Below, piece by piece: positions 17,719 through 27,606 of a stretch of 64,000 nt of DNA. This stretch comes from Singulisphaera sp. GP187. GTDB lineage: Bacteria > Planctomycetota > Planctomycetia > Isosphaerales > Isosphaeraceae. Made by a program: the position numbers and the translations under genes. Within the stretch, counting starts at the first letter, position 1. Each line of letters starts with the position of its first letter. The stretch is from contig NZ_FSRB01000002.1 of the NCBI RefSeq assembly GCF_900129635.1, positions 2,012,727 to 2,076,726 of the forward strand, read 5' to 3'. The notes below the pieces were generated by a model that worked only from the letters and a program-made list of their open reading frames with translations, did not search any database and was not told where the DNA came from.

Positions 17719-20700
17719 TCAATCCTTCAATGGGATGTCGCCGAGGTCCGTGGTTTCGCCCGGTCGGACCGCGGCATCTTTGAATGCAAACCGCCGCTCC
17801 TGGGTGATCTTTGCCCAGCTTTCGGCCACCAGCGAATAGTCGCATCCCGTCGGCACGTTGGGCACGGTGAATCGCCCGTCATTGCCACACGCGATCTGGG
17901 GCAGACGCAGGGAGAAATCGCCGCCCGGTTTGAGGCCTGGCCGGATGATCGCCCCCGAGACCGGATTTCCGTCGGGATCCACGATCCGGCCGGTGATCGT
18001 CGCGGACGGTTCGAGCTTTACGACGACGGGGCCTTCCTTGTCATCGCCTTCCTTGACGTGAATCAACCGGCCGAGCTTTCGCCCCTCGTGGACCAACCAG
18101 ACCATCCGATCCTCTTCGGGTCCCAGGGTCACCACATCGATCTCGGCCTGGGCCTCAGGCTCGATCTCGTACCCGCCGCGATCGCGGCAGCCGCCGGTTT
18201 TCACCCCCGTCACGGGCTTCCCCTGCGGGTCGACCACCCGAAGGTGGATCTTCGCCCCCGGATCCAGCGTGAGGTCGAGATCGACGACCTCAGTGTCCTC
18301 GGCAGGCTCGATCTCTTTCATCGAATCGGGGAAATAGCGACTCGCCGTGATCGGGTTGTGAACGGTGGCGAAGTGCCCGTGCTCGTTCATCCCCTGGATC
18401 GACTCGGCGCCGGCACCGCGGCGATAGGGCTTGCCCGTAAAGACCACAGCCCCGACGATCGCTCGACCCGGCAGCCCGACCAGGCGGTAGGTCCCGTCGG
18501 CCTTGCTCTGGTATCGATCTTGATAGCCAGCTCCAGCTCTGTAGACGCCGCCGCGGAATTCGGGGGTCGCCTGGACGAAGTGATTCTCCACAAAGGGCAG
18601 GTAATGGAGCCAGGCCCCTGCGACCGGCGCACCCGTTTCTTTGTCCGTGAGCTTACCCTCGATCCAGATCCCCCTGTGCAGGGCGATCTCGACCGAAATG
18701 GCCCCCAACCCCGGCGTGTCGGGTATGGCGACGCCCTGCATGAAAAAGGGCTGATCATCATTGGGTACGATCAGCAGCTTGTTTCCGCGGCCTTTGGGGA
18801 ATCCCGCCAGACGGAACCGGCCCTCGCCATTGGTGCGGGTCTTGTTGAGGTTCTTGATGACGCCGACATTGGAGCCAGCAAAGCTGAGGCTCCGGACCTC
18901 GACGTCTTTCATCACCTTCTTGGTCTTCTCATCGCGAACGACACCCTCGACGACCCGGCCCGGCGCGGCCGTGAAGGTCAGGTCAGCTCCATAGACGGTC
19001 TGATTCCCGGGACCGAAGTCGTTATGAAATCCGCGAGTCGGGAACGGCTCGATCCGCCGCGTCACGAGGTCCAGGGTCGTGTAGGCGACCGTGGGTCCTG
19101 CGATCGAAAGCGTGACGACCTTTTCAGCGTTGAGGCCCTCGATGCGGAACCGGCCCTGGGGATCGGTCTCCGCATTATCTGAGGGCTTCTCCTTGTCCTC
19201 CTCAAGGTGCCGGTACGCCGCCCAGGGCGGCTCGCCCCTCCGCACGGCCTCCAGCCAGGGGGTCAGGTCGCCGCCCTTCGCCTTGGAGATCGAGTCGACC
19301 TGAACCGTGACCCCCGGAATCGGCCGGCCCTCCAGGTCGACGATCCGCCCGGTAATCGGCATGTCCGCCGGCTTGGGCTCCGGGTTGGGTTTGGGCTTGT
19401 CCGACGGTTTGAGTGCCGTCGCTGTCGCGTCGGCCCGTTTGACCTTGGGCGCTTCGATCCGGATATCGCCGAGGTCGATGAGCTCCCCCGCGCGAAGCGT
19501 ACCACCGAAGGTGGGCCCGTCGTCGATCGTCCCTTCTCGGAGTTGGAACGTGTACTCGGGGACGAGGGCCTTGATCGTGAATCGGCCTTGGGTGTCGGTC
19601 TCGACAAGTCCGTTCGGATAGCCCCACCACTTTTCCTGATCGGGCGTCCGATAGGCCAGCCGCATCGGCATCCCCGGGCGCGGCTTTCCTTGGGAATCGA
19701 CCAATCTCCCGGTCGCCATCGCTCCGGTCCGCATCCGCACGGTGACCAAGGTCCCCTTCTCCTGGGGGGGCCGCACGATTCCGACGAGCCCCCGCTCCGG
19801 ATGCAGGAAGACCAGGTCGCGCGGCGGCTCCTTGGGGGCCATTCCGGAGACGGTGAATTCAGCCGTCTTCATGGGCTCCAAGGAGTCCACGGCCCAGCTT
19901 CGCGCCCCGGTCATCGGCTTGCCGTCGGGACCGAGTACAATTCCCGGGAAAGTGGACCCCGGGTCGAGGGTGATGTCCCGGTGCAGCGAGTTGGAGCCGC
20001 GGGGCGGATCGACCTCTGCGAGGGCCGAGTAATTGCTCGTGAAACCCAGATGGTACGGGGCCGTGCTCAACTCCCGTTGCTGGGTCCCGAATTCATCGTC
20101 TCTCTCGGGCGCGGAGAGATAATCGGCCCGTCGCAACACGGCGACCAGACCAGGACCGGGCAAGCCGGCGATCCGATATGAGCCGTCCTCCTGGACCGGG
20201 TGGTGATGGGAAAAGACCGAACCGTCGAACTCGGGGTATTCGGCGAGGCTTGGATTCTTGGAGTGGGCGAAATACTCCACGAATCCTGTCACTGGCTTAC
20301 CCGTCGCCTTGTCGGTGATCTTCCCTTCGATCCAAACCCCTCGCCTCAGCTCGATCTCGAGCGACACCGGCGCGAGCCCCGGACCGTCGGGCACCTCTTT
20401 GACGCAGGGTGCGTACGGTTGATCCGCCTTCGGGACCGCCACGATTGTGTTCCCCTTCCCCTTCGGCATACCCGTCAGCCGAAAGTGGCCCTCGGCATCG
20501 GTGACTGTCTGGGCGATGTCATCCAGGTAATTGGGGCGGGTCGCCAGCGTCCGACTGCGGATCGGGACGCCCGCCAGTGGCTTCTTGGTGTCGGCATCCC
20601 GGACGACTCCGACGATCGGCCGCGTCGGCGCAGCGGCATGGCGAAAGCTCGCGCCGAAGTAGGTCGTCGCGACAAGCGGCTCGCCGGTTTCGTGATCGCC

Positions 20701-22548
20701 GCCGCCATGCGGGACTTCCACAGCCTTGCCCGGCCGGGTCAGGACGCGCAGTTGCTGGCTGACAACCTTCGGACTTTCGAGCTGGAGCCACGCGACGCGG
20801 TTTCGGCCGATACCCGTGATCCGGAAGCGGCCTTCGGCGTCTGTCAGGGCTGTGGAACTCGGCTCGAGGGTGTACCGTGAGAGGTACCTGTGTTCGAGCT
20901 CCCAGGGATCACCTTCCTTGCGTTCAACCGCGGCCAGCCAGGGGCCAAGGTCGTTCAGTGGCGACGCATTGATCTGGATCACCCGGAGGCTCGCGCCAAC
21001 GATCGGATTCCCTTCGAGGTCGACGATCTGGCCGTCAATCGGCGCATCATCGACTTCCAGTTGCAGCCCCAGATTGTCCAACCGGTCGCCCGGACTCGTC
21101 TTGACCCAGCCGACCCCGAACCCCGGGGCCCCCGCCGACACGATCCGACTGTGCTCGAACTCCCTCGTTTCGGGAACCTCGATGATGAATCGGCCATCGG
21201 CCCCTGCCGTCGTGGAAACAACCAAGGTGTTGGGCTTACTCAGGTATCCATAAGCCGGAGTGAGATAGACAGTCGCTCCCGGCACTGGCTTCCCATCAGG
21301 GTCGATCACCTGGCCATGGACTGTCCGGTTGTCGTCGGCCTTCTCCGCGGCGTCAGGCTTCGGCGCTTCGACCTGCGGGGCCGCTGCCTTGACTTCCTTC
21401 CTCGCCCCGCTGACGCCGAGCAGCCCCGCGAGCAGGGTTCCTGCAATCCCGGCGATCAGTGCCGCTGCCACGGTCCGCCGTCCGGCACGGGTGCTGAGCG
21501 ACCGTGAGGAGTCGAGGATCCGCACGACCCGCTGTCCGAGCAATGATCGGAGCGAGCTGATCCCCACCCCCGAAAGCGCGGTCGGCGGTAGCGCGCGACC
21601 CGCCAGTTCGACCAGATGGCCGGCGTATCGGGCGCGGTCGGCGCCATGCTGCACCACGTAATCGTCGCAAACCTCCTCAGCGGTCACCTCCAGCCGGCGT
21701 GAGAGGATCCAGAGCAACGGTTGGATCCACAAGTTCGCCGACGCCAATCGCCTCAGCAGGTTCCAGAGCCCGTCGCGGCGGGCGAGGTGCGCCAGTTCGT
21801 GAACGAACGTCTCGCGGAGATTATCGACGACGTCGTCCGGAAGCAGAATTGCCGGTCTCCAGAGCCCATCCAGACACGGGCTGAACAGGAATGGGCTTCG
21901 CAAGACGCTCGGCGCGGTCAGCCTCAGCCGATCCGCGATCTCGCGACAGAGCGCCTCAGCGTCGGCCTCGACCGGGACCGCCGCGGACCGCAGGCGAGCC
22001 ATCCGCCGCTGACCGATCAAGAGCCTCACCATCAAAACGACCGATCCGATCAGCCAGACCGCGAAGGCAATCCCCGCCATCGGCATCAGGCTCAACAGGT
22101 GAGACGGAGCAGGCTGTTGAGTCTCCAATATCTTCGGCTCAACCATCGGGATTGGTTGCACCGGCGGCTCGGGATTCGGACTCATCCCTGCGATCGAGGA
22201 AATCGACTCGAGCCCCGGCTCGAATCTCTGGGCGGGTCGAGCCTCGTCGATCGGCTGTTGCCGCAATTCGGCACCCAGTTTCATCCCCGTGGACACCTCG
22301 GTCCTAGGTGGCGGGAGGCGGAGTTTGAATCCGTCGACGCCGGCCCAGGTCAACAGCGCCGAGGCGATCGGACAGACCAAAACGCCCGCCAGCGTGGTTC
22401 GATAAACGGCCGACTGCACGGCGGGGCCCGACTTCCTGACCAGCCGGCCGGCGAGCAGGCCGATCCCGAGGAGTAACGTCGACTGCGCGAGCCAGGTCAA
22501 CGCAAGGCCCATCAGAAGCGTTGTGAGCGTTGCAAGATCGTGCGACAT
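17719..22548 (-). CDS. BlaR1/M56-family membrane peptidase fused to carboxypeptidase-regulatory-like repeats
   Basis: The product has 1609 residues. The N-terminal half is a BlaR1/MecR1-type sensor: helices near 8-30, 45-68 and 155-178, then the M56 zinc peptidase with H250-E-L-A-H254 and a downstream 'EEVCDDYVV' (third ligand about E291/E292), and another helix at about 360-380. The rest, about 400-1600, is predicted extracellular. It is made of many carboxypeptidase-D-regulatory/Cna-B-like units ('GKPVPGATVYL', 'DAEGRFRITGI', 'GRVVEGVVRDEKTKK'). BlaR1 proteins cleave the BlaI repressor when the outer sensor is engaged. Here the usual penicillin-binding sensor is replaced by the repeat array. 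blaI lies directly upstream on the same strand. Confidence 0.85.
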   Translation of the reverse strand: MSHDLATLTTLLMGLALTWLAQSTLLLGIGLLAGRLVRKSGPAVQSAVYRTTLAGVLVCPIASALLTWAGVDGFKLRLPPPRTEVSTGMKLGAELRQQPIDEARPAQRFEPGLESISSIAGMSPNPEPPVQPIPMVEPKILETQQPAPSHLLSLMPMAGIAFAVWLIGSVVLMVRLLIGQRRMARLRSAAVPVEADAEALCREIADRLRLTAPSVLRSPFLFSPCLDGLWRPAILLPDDVVDNLRETFVHELAHLARRDGLWNLLRRLASANLWIQPLLWILSRRLEVTAEEVCDDYVVQHGADRARYAGHLVELAGRALPPTALSGVGISSLRSLLGQRVVRILDSSRSLSTRAGRRTVAAALIAGIAGTLLAGLLGVSGARKEVKAAAPQVEAPKPDAAEKADDNRTVHGQVIDPDGKPVPGATVYLTPAYGYLSKPNTLVVSTTAGADGRFIIEVPETREFEHSRIVSAGAPGFGVGWVKTSPGDRLDNLGLQLEVDDAPIDGQIVDLEGNPIVGASLRVIQINASPLNDLGPWLAAVERKEGDPWELEHRYLSRYTLEPSSTALTDAEGRFRITGIGRNRVAWLQLESPKVVSQQLRVLTRPGKAVEVPHGGGDHETGEPLVATTYFGASFRHAAAPTRPIVGVVRDADTKKPLAGVPIRSRTLATRPNYLDDIAQTVTDAEGHFRLTGMPKGKGNTIVAVPKADQPYAPCVKEVPDGPGLAPVSLEIELRRGVWIEGKITDKATGKPVTGFVEYFAHSKNPSLAEYPEFDGSVFSHHHPVQEDGSYRIAGLPGPGLVAVLRRADYLSAPERDDEFGTQQRELSTAPYHLGFTSNYSALAEVDPPRGSNSLHRDITLDPGSTFPGIVLGPDGKPMTGARSWAVDSLEPMKTAEFTVSGMAPKEPPRDLVFLHPERGLVGIVRPPQEKGTLVTVRMRTGAMATGRLVDSQGKPRPGMPMRLAYRTPDQEKWWGYPNGLVETDTQGRFTIKALVPEYTFQLREGTIDDGPTFGGTLRAGELIDLGDIRIEAPKVKRADATATALKPSDKPKPNPEPKPADMPITGRIVDLEGRPIPGVTVQVDSISKAKGGDLTPWLEAVRRGEPPWAAYRHLEEDKEKPSDNAETDPQGRFRIEGLNAEKVVTLSIAGPTVAYTTLDLVTRRIEPFPTRGFHNDFGPGNQTVYGADLTFTAAPGRVVEGVVRDEKTKKVMKDVEVRSLSFAGSNVGVIKNLNKTRTNGEGRFRLAGFPKGRGNKLLIVPNDDQPFFMQGVAIPDTPGLGAISVEIALHRGIWIEGKLTDKETGAPVAGAWLHYLPFVENHFVQATPEFRGGVYRAGAGYQDRYQSKADGTYRLVGLPGRAIVGAVVFTGKPYRRGAGAESIQGMNEHGHFATVHNPITASRYFPDSMKEIEPAEDTEVVDLDLTLDPGAKIHLRVVDPQGKPVTGVKTGGCRDRGGYEIEPEAQAEIDVVTLGPEEDRMVWLVHEGRKLGRLIHVKEGDDKEGPVVVKLEPSATITGRIVDPDGNPVSGAIIRPGLKPGGDFSLRLPQIACGNDGRFTVPNVPTGCDYSLVAESWAKITQERRFAFKDAAVRPGETTDLGDIPLKD

Positions 22549-22563
22549 GGCAACCCCTTTCGG

Positions 22564-22944
22564 TTAATCCTTGCGCCTCTGGTCGATCAAGCGATGGAGC
22601 TCGTCGAGCTCCTTTTTCGAGAGCTGCTCGTTGGTGAGCAGGTGAGCGACCAGACTGCCGACGCTCCCGCCAAAGACCCGCTCCAAGAGATCGCGGGTCG
22701 CGGTCTTTTTGACCCGGTCCTCTTTGAGTTGTGCGTAGAAAAGGAAAGTCCTGCCCTCCGCAGAATGGCCGACCGCTCCCTTCGCCTCGAGCTGACGCAA
22801 GAGCGTCTGCACGGTGCTGTGCGCCACCGATCCCGGCTCCGACTCGTTCAGAGCGTCCGTGATCTCGCGGGCGGTGATTCTCCCGCGCTCCCACAATTCC
22901 TGCATGATGCGGAATTGCATCCGCCCCAGTTGCGTCTCGCCCAT
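22564..22944 (-). CDS. BlaI/MecI-family transcriptional repressor
   Basis: The product has 126 residues. The ATG at 22944 is preferred because GGGGAGG lies eight bases upstream; an in-frame ATG at 22980 gives 12 more residues but sits on the predicted promoter. The winged helix is clear ('LGRMQFRIMQELWERGRITAREITDALN', 'VAHSTVQTLLRQLEAKGAVGH'), followed by the dimerisation helix region 'LLERVFGGSVGSLVAHLLTNEQLSKKELDELHRLI'. BlaI dimers bind TACT-N2-AGTA-like dyads and are cut by the BlaR1 partner. The gene ends 15 bases before the M56 gene, forming a blaI-blaR1 operon. Confidence 0.9.
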   Translation of the reverse strand: MGETQLGRMQFRIMQELWERGRITAREITDALNESEPGSVAHSTVQTLLRQLEAKGAVGHSAEGRTFLFYAQLKEDRVKKTATRDLLERVFGGSVGSLVAHLLTNEQLSKKELDELHRLIDQRRKD

Positions 22945-22984
22945 CGCCCGCGCCTCCCCGACCAAGTTTTTGTTTACCATGATA

Positions 22985-23013
22985 GATCTACTGGAGTAAA
23001 CGATTGGCGCCAA
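22985..23013 (-). promoter_or_regulatory. blaI promoter with overlapping BlaI-type operator
   Basis: On the minus strand TTGGCG (23008-23013) and TAGATC (22985-22990) are separated by 17 bases, a sigma70-like arrangement. The dyad TACT-CC-AGTA (22989-22998) overlaps the spacer and -10, as expected for an autorepressed BlaI promoter. A wider inverted repeat GTTTAC/GTAAAC lies at 22972-22977 and 22996-23001. The transcription start would be near 22978, giving a short leader that contains the GGGGAGG ribosome site. Confidence 0.55.
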
Positions 23014-23648
23014 GGGGGTGCCGCATCTCTTCTCCCGAGGAAATTGAGTCGGATGAGGCGTCGAGGTCGAGGCGTTCGACAGGCACCGGTGAACCGGCAC
23101 CCCGGTTGGTTGTGATGCGATCCCGGGCCGGGACCACGTCGATCCGCGGCGAGCGATCGTTCGGGACCCTTCTTCTCTTAAGTCGGTCCTGCTGGCCGTA
23201 CCCAAAGGACGGCCTCCAGATGCTCCAATCTCAGGGACGCACTTTATGTGTTGGCAATTATGGATGCGAGAATTGTGAAAGGTGGGCGAGCGTAAATATT
23301 GGCTTAGCCACGAGAGGACTTGAGGTAACCCTGGAGGCGTGGCGGACCGACGGATTCGGGCCGGCCGCGACTACGGCACATGGCTGTCCGCCAGTTCGTT
23401 TGCCGAGTTGGCCTGTTCCTGCACTTGTGTCGGCCCGACAGCTACCGCGGCCCAAAAGACGCTTTTCTCCGGGGCGGGTCCGCAATTCCACTCTGGGGTA
23501 AATCGCCGTGATGGAACCGAGCGAGCGCATCGTTGCATCGCCTCACGAGTATCATTACGATCGCGGCAGACCGACCCTCCGAATCATACCGGTCCCGGCC
23601 CGTCCGACGATCGATGGCGGGACGATCGAGGTCGATGGGAGGCCTCCT
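23014..23648. other. divergent region between blaI and the large repeat protein
   Basis: The open frame here runs into the next gene, but no start codon with a good ribosome site is seen before 23649. An AT-richer stretch (about 23250-23300) may hold the forward promoter. No second BlaI-type dyad was found by eye. Confidence 0.4.
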
Positions 23649-26600
23649 ATGCTCGTCACGTTCGCCTTATTGTTGGCGATCCCCGCCGTCGCCGTCGATG
23701 AACCGCTCGGGACGATCGAGGGTGTGGCCCGATTCGCCGGTACCGACCGGCCAGCGGCCGGCCTGACGCTGCACGTCATCGAGCAGACCGACCCGAGATT
23801 CGCGGTCGTCGTCGACGGCCAGGGACGGTTCCGCTCGCCGGCCCCGTCCGGTTGGTCCGTCCCCCAGCCCGACGGGGTGGCGACGCCCTGCTGGGCCGTG
23901 GCCGAACCCGCCGGGCGATGGCAGGTTGAGCCGATCGATTCCCCCCCGTTTCCCCTTCCACCGGAGCCTTTGCGTCAGTCGGTTGCCCAGGGCCTGGCCA
24001 GGCACGTCAAGGCGAGTTGGAAGAAGGGCATCCTCCGCGTCGAGTGCCCGGAGCCGGGCGAGGTCGACGTCCTTGTCCGGGGGCCCGACGGCAAGCCCCT
24101 GCCCGACCGTCCGGTCCGCGTGGTTCCGGACGCGGCGGCCTTCCAATCGTTCGGCCCCGCCAACGCCCGGTTCGCCGGCCGGACGGACGCCGCGGGTCGG
24201 TTCCGGATGCGCTGGTTCGAGGGTACCAGGCAACTCTGGGTCACGGTCCCCGGCGAGGGGTCGGGCTCCTCCCCGATGTTTGAGGTGGCCGCGGGGAAGA
24301 CCGTGACCGTCGAGACCTCGCCGCTGGCACGATTCGGCTCGATCGCGGGGCGGTTGGCACCGAAGCTCGCCGGGCCGGGGGTCAACGTCGTCCTCGACCC
24401 CAAGACTCAGAAGCCTACGCCCTGCGACGAGGACGGCCGGTTCGAGGTCCGCGAGATCCCGCCGGGCCGGTACGTCCTCCGGCTGACGAAGGGCAACGAA
24501 GGCGTTCGGGCCGGCCAGGTCACCGTCTGGGTCGCGCCGGGGGGGAAGGTCGAGGGCCTTGTGGTCGACGAGATCCCGCCGCCCACGCCCGAGGAGGTCG
24601 AGCAGCAGAAGAAATTGCTTCAGCATCTCAACGGCCGGCGAGGTAAGAACGACAAGGACGAGCTCTGGGTCGAGGGGACCGTCCGCGACACGTCGGGCCG
24701 GCCGCTGGCCGGGGCCGACGTCTTCGTCCGGACCGCCTTCCACGGAGGCATGCGGATGTACGAGGACGTCCGACAGGCCTCCACCGACGCCCGGGGCCAC
24801 TACGCGATCAGCGGGCCGGTCCACGGCTTTGTCGAGGGCCTTGTCGTGGTCGCCAAGGCCAAAGGGCGTCCTCCCGCCGTGGCGAACGCCGAGGCCCGCT
24901 CAACCCGGAACGACCGACCCTCGAAGCTCGACCTGACCCTGGCCGACTCTGGCGGCTCGGCGAGCGTCACCGTGCTCAAGGACGACAAGCCCCTCTCCGG
25001 TGCCAACGTCCGCCTCGAGGCCGAAGGGGGCGCGAATATCCACTTCGGCTTCGGCTGGGCCAGCGGTACGGAAGGCCCCGCGCTGGCCGCTCTCGACGCC
25101 ATCCTCGGCCCGACGGCGGCGACCGACCGGGACGGCGTCGCGCACTTCGGCGACCTCCTGCCCGGCCTCTACGCGGCTTATGCCCACGCCGAGGCCCACG
25201 GCGTGGCCGTCTCGCCTGGACGCGAGGCGAAGGTGACCCTGGCGACCGCCCCCGTCGAGCACGTCGCGCGATTCCTGGTCGTCCGCCCCGACGGCCGCCC
25301 CGTGACCGACCAGGACGTCAGCCTCCAGTTCGGCCGGGGCGGGCAGACGAACTGGAGCTCCAGCATGAAGCTCAACGGGGAGGGGGCCGGCGAGCGTTCG
25401 TTCGAATCGGCCGGGCTGTGGACGGTCGTCGTCCGGTTTCGCGACGCGCCGATCAACTCGTTCCCGATCCATGAAGCGCCGTACGACGAGGCCGAGGCGC
25501 TGGTTCCGGTCTCGCCCACGCTCGGGGCGGTCGAGCCGATCCGCCTGGTTGGCGTCCGTCGCGAGCGACAAACGGGGTCGCTCCTCGTCCGGCTGCTCGA
25601 CGTCGACGGCCGGCCGGCGCGGGGCGTGGTCGGCTTCGACGGGTCGATCAGCTCGACCGACGAGCGGGGTGAGATCCGCTTCAAGGGCCTGCCCGGGCGC
25701 AAGTTGTTCGTCGCAGGCCACCTCAACGGCCCGACGCCGCCGCCATGGTCGACGGCGGGTCCGATGCCGGCGGACGACGCCCTCCGCGGGCGGTTCGCGC
25801 TCGTGCCGGCCGCCGAGGTCGCGGTCGTCCCGGGCCGCGAGGCGACTCTCGAACTGCGGGCCAGGCCGCTCGGCTACGTCCGGGGAACCCTCAAGCCCGC
25901 CGACGGCCGGTGGGCCGCCGACTATGGGGTCTTTCCCCAGTACGACAGGCGCGTCCTCGAGCCGAGCTGGCGATACGACCCGGCGACGGGCGACTTCCTC
26001 GCCGGGCCCTTCCCCAGCGGCCCGGCGACGCTCCAACTCTTCGAGAAGATGCCCGACGGGACGCAACGGAACTGCGGCCGGCCGGTGGTCGAGGTCGTCG
26101 CGGGCGAGGTGGTGCACGTCGAGCTCAAGCCTGGCGAACCCGAGGCCGCCGACCGCTCAGCCGCCAAGCGGCAGACGATGCTCGGCATGGGCGGAATTAC
26201 CGTCAACCCGGGAGCGCCCGAGGCCGCGCCCTTGACCGTGTTCCTGCCTGACGGCACGACGCCCGCCTTCGCCGCCCAAGCCATCCTCTACGAGCCTGGG
26301 CAGGAGCAGCCCACAGCGCACGGGATCAGCGACGCCAGCGGCCATTTGACCTGGCGGGGGATGTGGAGGTTTGGCAATGCCGACGACCCTCCCAAGGCCG
26401 GGCTCGTCGAGAAGCCGACGCTGGTCGTCTCGCTCCCCGGCCGCCATGGCGCGGCGATCGTCCCGCTCGAGGAGGGGGCGGCCCGGCGGGTGGTCCTACC
26501 GCCCACAATCGAGGCCGAGGGGACGGTCAAGCTCGGCGGCCGGGCCCCACGCGTCGACGGGTCGCTCGTCCGGGTCGTGGCCGCCCACCAGGGGCGAGGG

Positions 26601-27071
26601 GTCCTCGACGCCGCGCTCGGCTTCGCGACCACGGCCGGGCCCGACGGCCGATTCACTCTCGCCGGGCTCACGCCCGGTCGCTACCTGGTCCAGGCCGCCC
26701 GCGACGGGATCTGGGCCTCGAAGGCGGTCGAACTCCAGGTCGAGTCAGACAAGGTTCCGCCGCCGCTCGCCCTCGAGATCCCCGCGCCCGGAGAGTCGGT
26801 CACGCTTGAATTCGTCGACCACGCCGGCCGGCCGCTCGCTGGCGAATCCTTCACGTTGGCCCGCCCCCAGGGCCCTTTCGCCTCGCTCTGGCCGGCGACC
26901 CTCCGGGCCGACGCCTCGGGCCGCCTCACCCTCCGGGGGCTCGAGGCCGGCCCGCACTCGGTGTCGATCTCGGGGACGACGGAGGCGGCCACGTTCCAAG
27001 TCGGCGAGGCGCCCGGCCGGCCCGCCCAGGCGGCCGTCAAGCGGGTCATCCTGCAACGCCCAGTGCCTTGA
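23649..27071 (+). CDS. secreted protein of carboxypeptidase-regulatory-like repeats
   Basis: The product has 1140 residues from the ATG at 23649. GGGAGG six bases upstream and the signal peptide MLVTFALLLAIPAVAV support this start over one 47 codons earlier. The mature part is a string of Ig-like carboxypeptidase-regulatory units ('GTIEGVARFAGTDRPAAGLTL', 'DTSGRPLAGADVFVRT', 'DGRFTLAGLTPGRYLVQAA'). No protease or binding motif is seen. Its repeats resemble those of the neighbouring M56 fusion and it is transcribed away from blaI, so it may be a target of the same control. The gene is extremely GC-rich even for this region. Confidence 0.8.
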   Translation: MLVTFALLLAIPAVAVDEPLGTIEGVARFAGTDRPAAGLTLHVIEQTDPRFAVVVDGQGRFRSPAPSGWSVPQPDGVATPCWAVAEPAGRWQVEPIDSPPFPLPPEPLRQSVAQGLARHVKASWKKGILRVECPEPGEVDVLVRGPDGKPLPDRPVRVVPDAAAFQSFGPANARFAGRTDAAGRFRMRWFEGTRQLWVTVPGEGSGSSPMFEVAAGKTVTVETSPLARFGSIAGRLAPKLAGPGVNVVLDPKTQKPTPCDEDGRFEVREIPPGRYVLRLTKGNEGVRAGQVTVWVAPGGKVEGLVVDEIPPPTPEEVEQQKKLLQHLNGRRGKNDKDELWVEGTVRDTSGRPLAGADVFVRTAFHGGMRMYEDVRQASTDARGHYAISGPVHGFVEGLVVVAKAKGRPPAVANAEARSTRNDRPSKLDLTLADSGGSASVTVLKDDKPLSGANVRLEAEGGANIHFGFGWASGTEGPALAALDAILGPTAATDRDGVAHFGDLLPGLYAAYAHAEAHGVAVSPGREAKVTLATAPVEHVARFLVVRPDGRPVTDQDVSLQFGRGGQTNWSSSMKLNGEGAGERSFESAGLWTVVVRFRDAPINSFPIHEAPYDEAEALVPVSPTLGAVEPIRLVGVRRERQTGSLLVRLLDVDGRPARGVVGFDGSISSTDERGEIRFKGLPGRKLFVAGHLNGPTPPPWSTAGPMPADDALRGRFALVPAAEVAVVPGREATLELRARPLGYVRGTLKPADGRWAADYGVFPQYDRRVLEPSWRYDPATGDFLAGPFPSGPATLQLFEKMPDGTQRNCGRPVVEVVAGEVVHVELKPGEPEAADRSAAKRQTMLGMGGITVNPGAPEAAPLTVFLPDGTTPAFAAQAILYEPGQEQPTAHGISDASGHLTWRGMWRFGNADDPPKAGLVEKPTLVVSLPGRHGAAIVPLEEGAARRVVLPPTIEAEGTVKLGGRAPRVDGSLVRVVAAHQGRGVLDAALGFATTAGPDGRFTLAGLTPGRYLVQAARDGIWASKAVELQVESDKVPPPLALEIPAPGESVTLEFVDHAGRPLAGESFTLARPQGPFASLWPATLRADASGRLTLRGLEAGPHSVSISGTTEAATFQVGEAPGRPAQAAVKRVILQRPVP

Positions 27072-27606
27072 TAAGGAACTGCTCTCGAGGAGCAAAAGAG
27101 TCAAACCAGGTATCGAGACGGGGCCGAAGTCATGGGGCCTAATGTCGGGGTTGTCGATACCGGGAGGCAAACCCCGGAAGAGGCTGGATGGCTTTGTCGA
27201 CCTACTCTGGGAGATGACATCGCCCACGGCGCAAACGGGTTCAACGATGGCGAACCCCCAACGAATCGGGCGTAACGAGATCATCCCAATCACTTTGCAG
27301 AGTGGGTGGAGCCAGGATGTGACCGATCGCGAGGACGAGTCACCCGTGGCGAAGACTCGATTCCGTCACCTTGGCCCGTCGCTCGGTCCCGCGTAGAATG
27401 GGGTCTTCCACGCAACCTCGATGATGACTTCACGAGGACGCTGACGTCACTCGAGACGCCTTGTTTCCTGTTTCCGCGGGGACAAACGATGGGGAAGGAG
27501 GAGGGCGTGAGCTCCATCGAAGCTCCGCTCGCACCGGCCTGATCGTTCTCGAGGAGTCGCGCGTTCTCTGTCCATTCCACCCGCTAAGTTTAAGGGAGCA
27601 ACCGCC
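27072..27606. other. intergenic region with one candidate promoter
   Basis: 535 bases without a convincing gene. A 17-codon frame at 27489 and a 78-codon frame at 27306 lack family support. A sigma70-like promoter candidate lies near 27371-27399, about 200 bases before the coproheme decarboxylase gene. Confidence 0.4.
27371..27399 (+). promoter_or_regulatory. candidate promoter before chdC
   Basis: TTGGCC (27371-27376), 17 bases, TAGAAT (27394-27399). The start would be near 27406, leaving a leader of about 200 bases before the chdC ATG at 27607. The call rests on spacing and hexamer likeness only. Confidence 0.35.

Noticed and set aside
22945..22980. blaI start at the ATG 22980
   Set aside because: It lies on the predicted transcription start. 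The ATG at 22944 has a GGGGAGG ribosome site.
23508..23648. Extra N-terminal 47 residues on the large repeat protein
   Set aside because: The signal peptide and ribosome site both point to 23649.
27306..27542. 78-codon gene before chdC
   Set aside because: No ribosome site, no recognisable domain, and it overlaps the promoter candidate.
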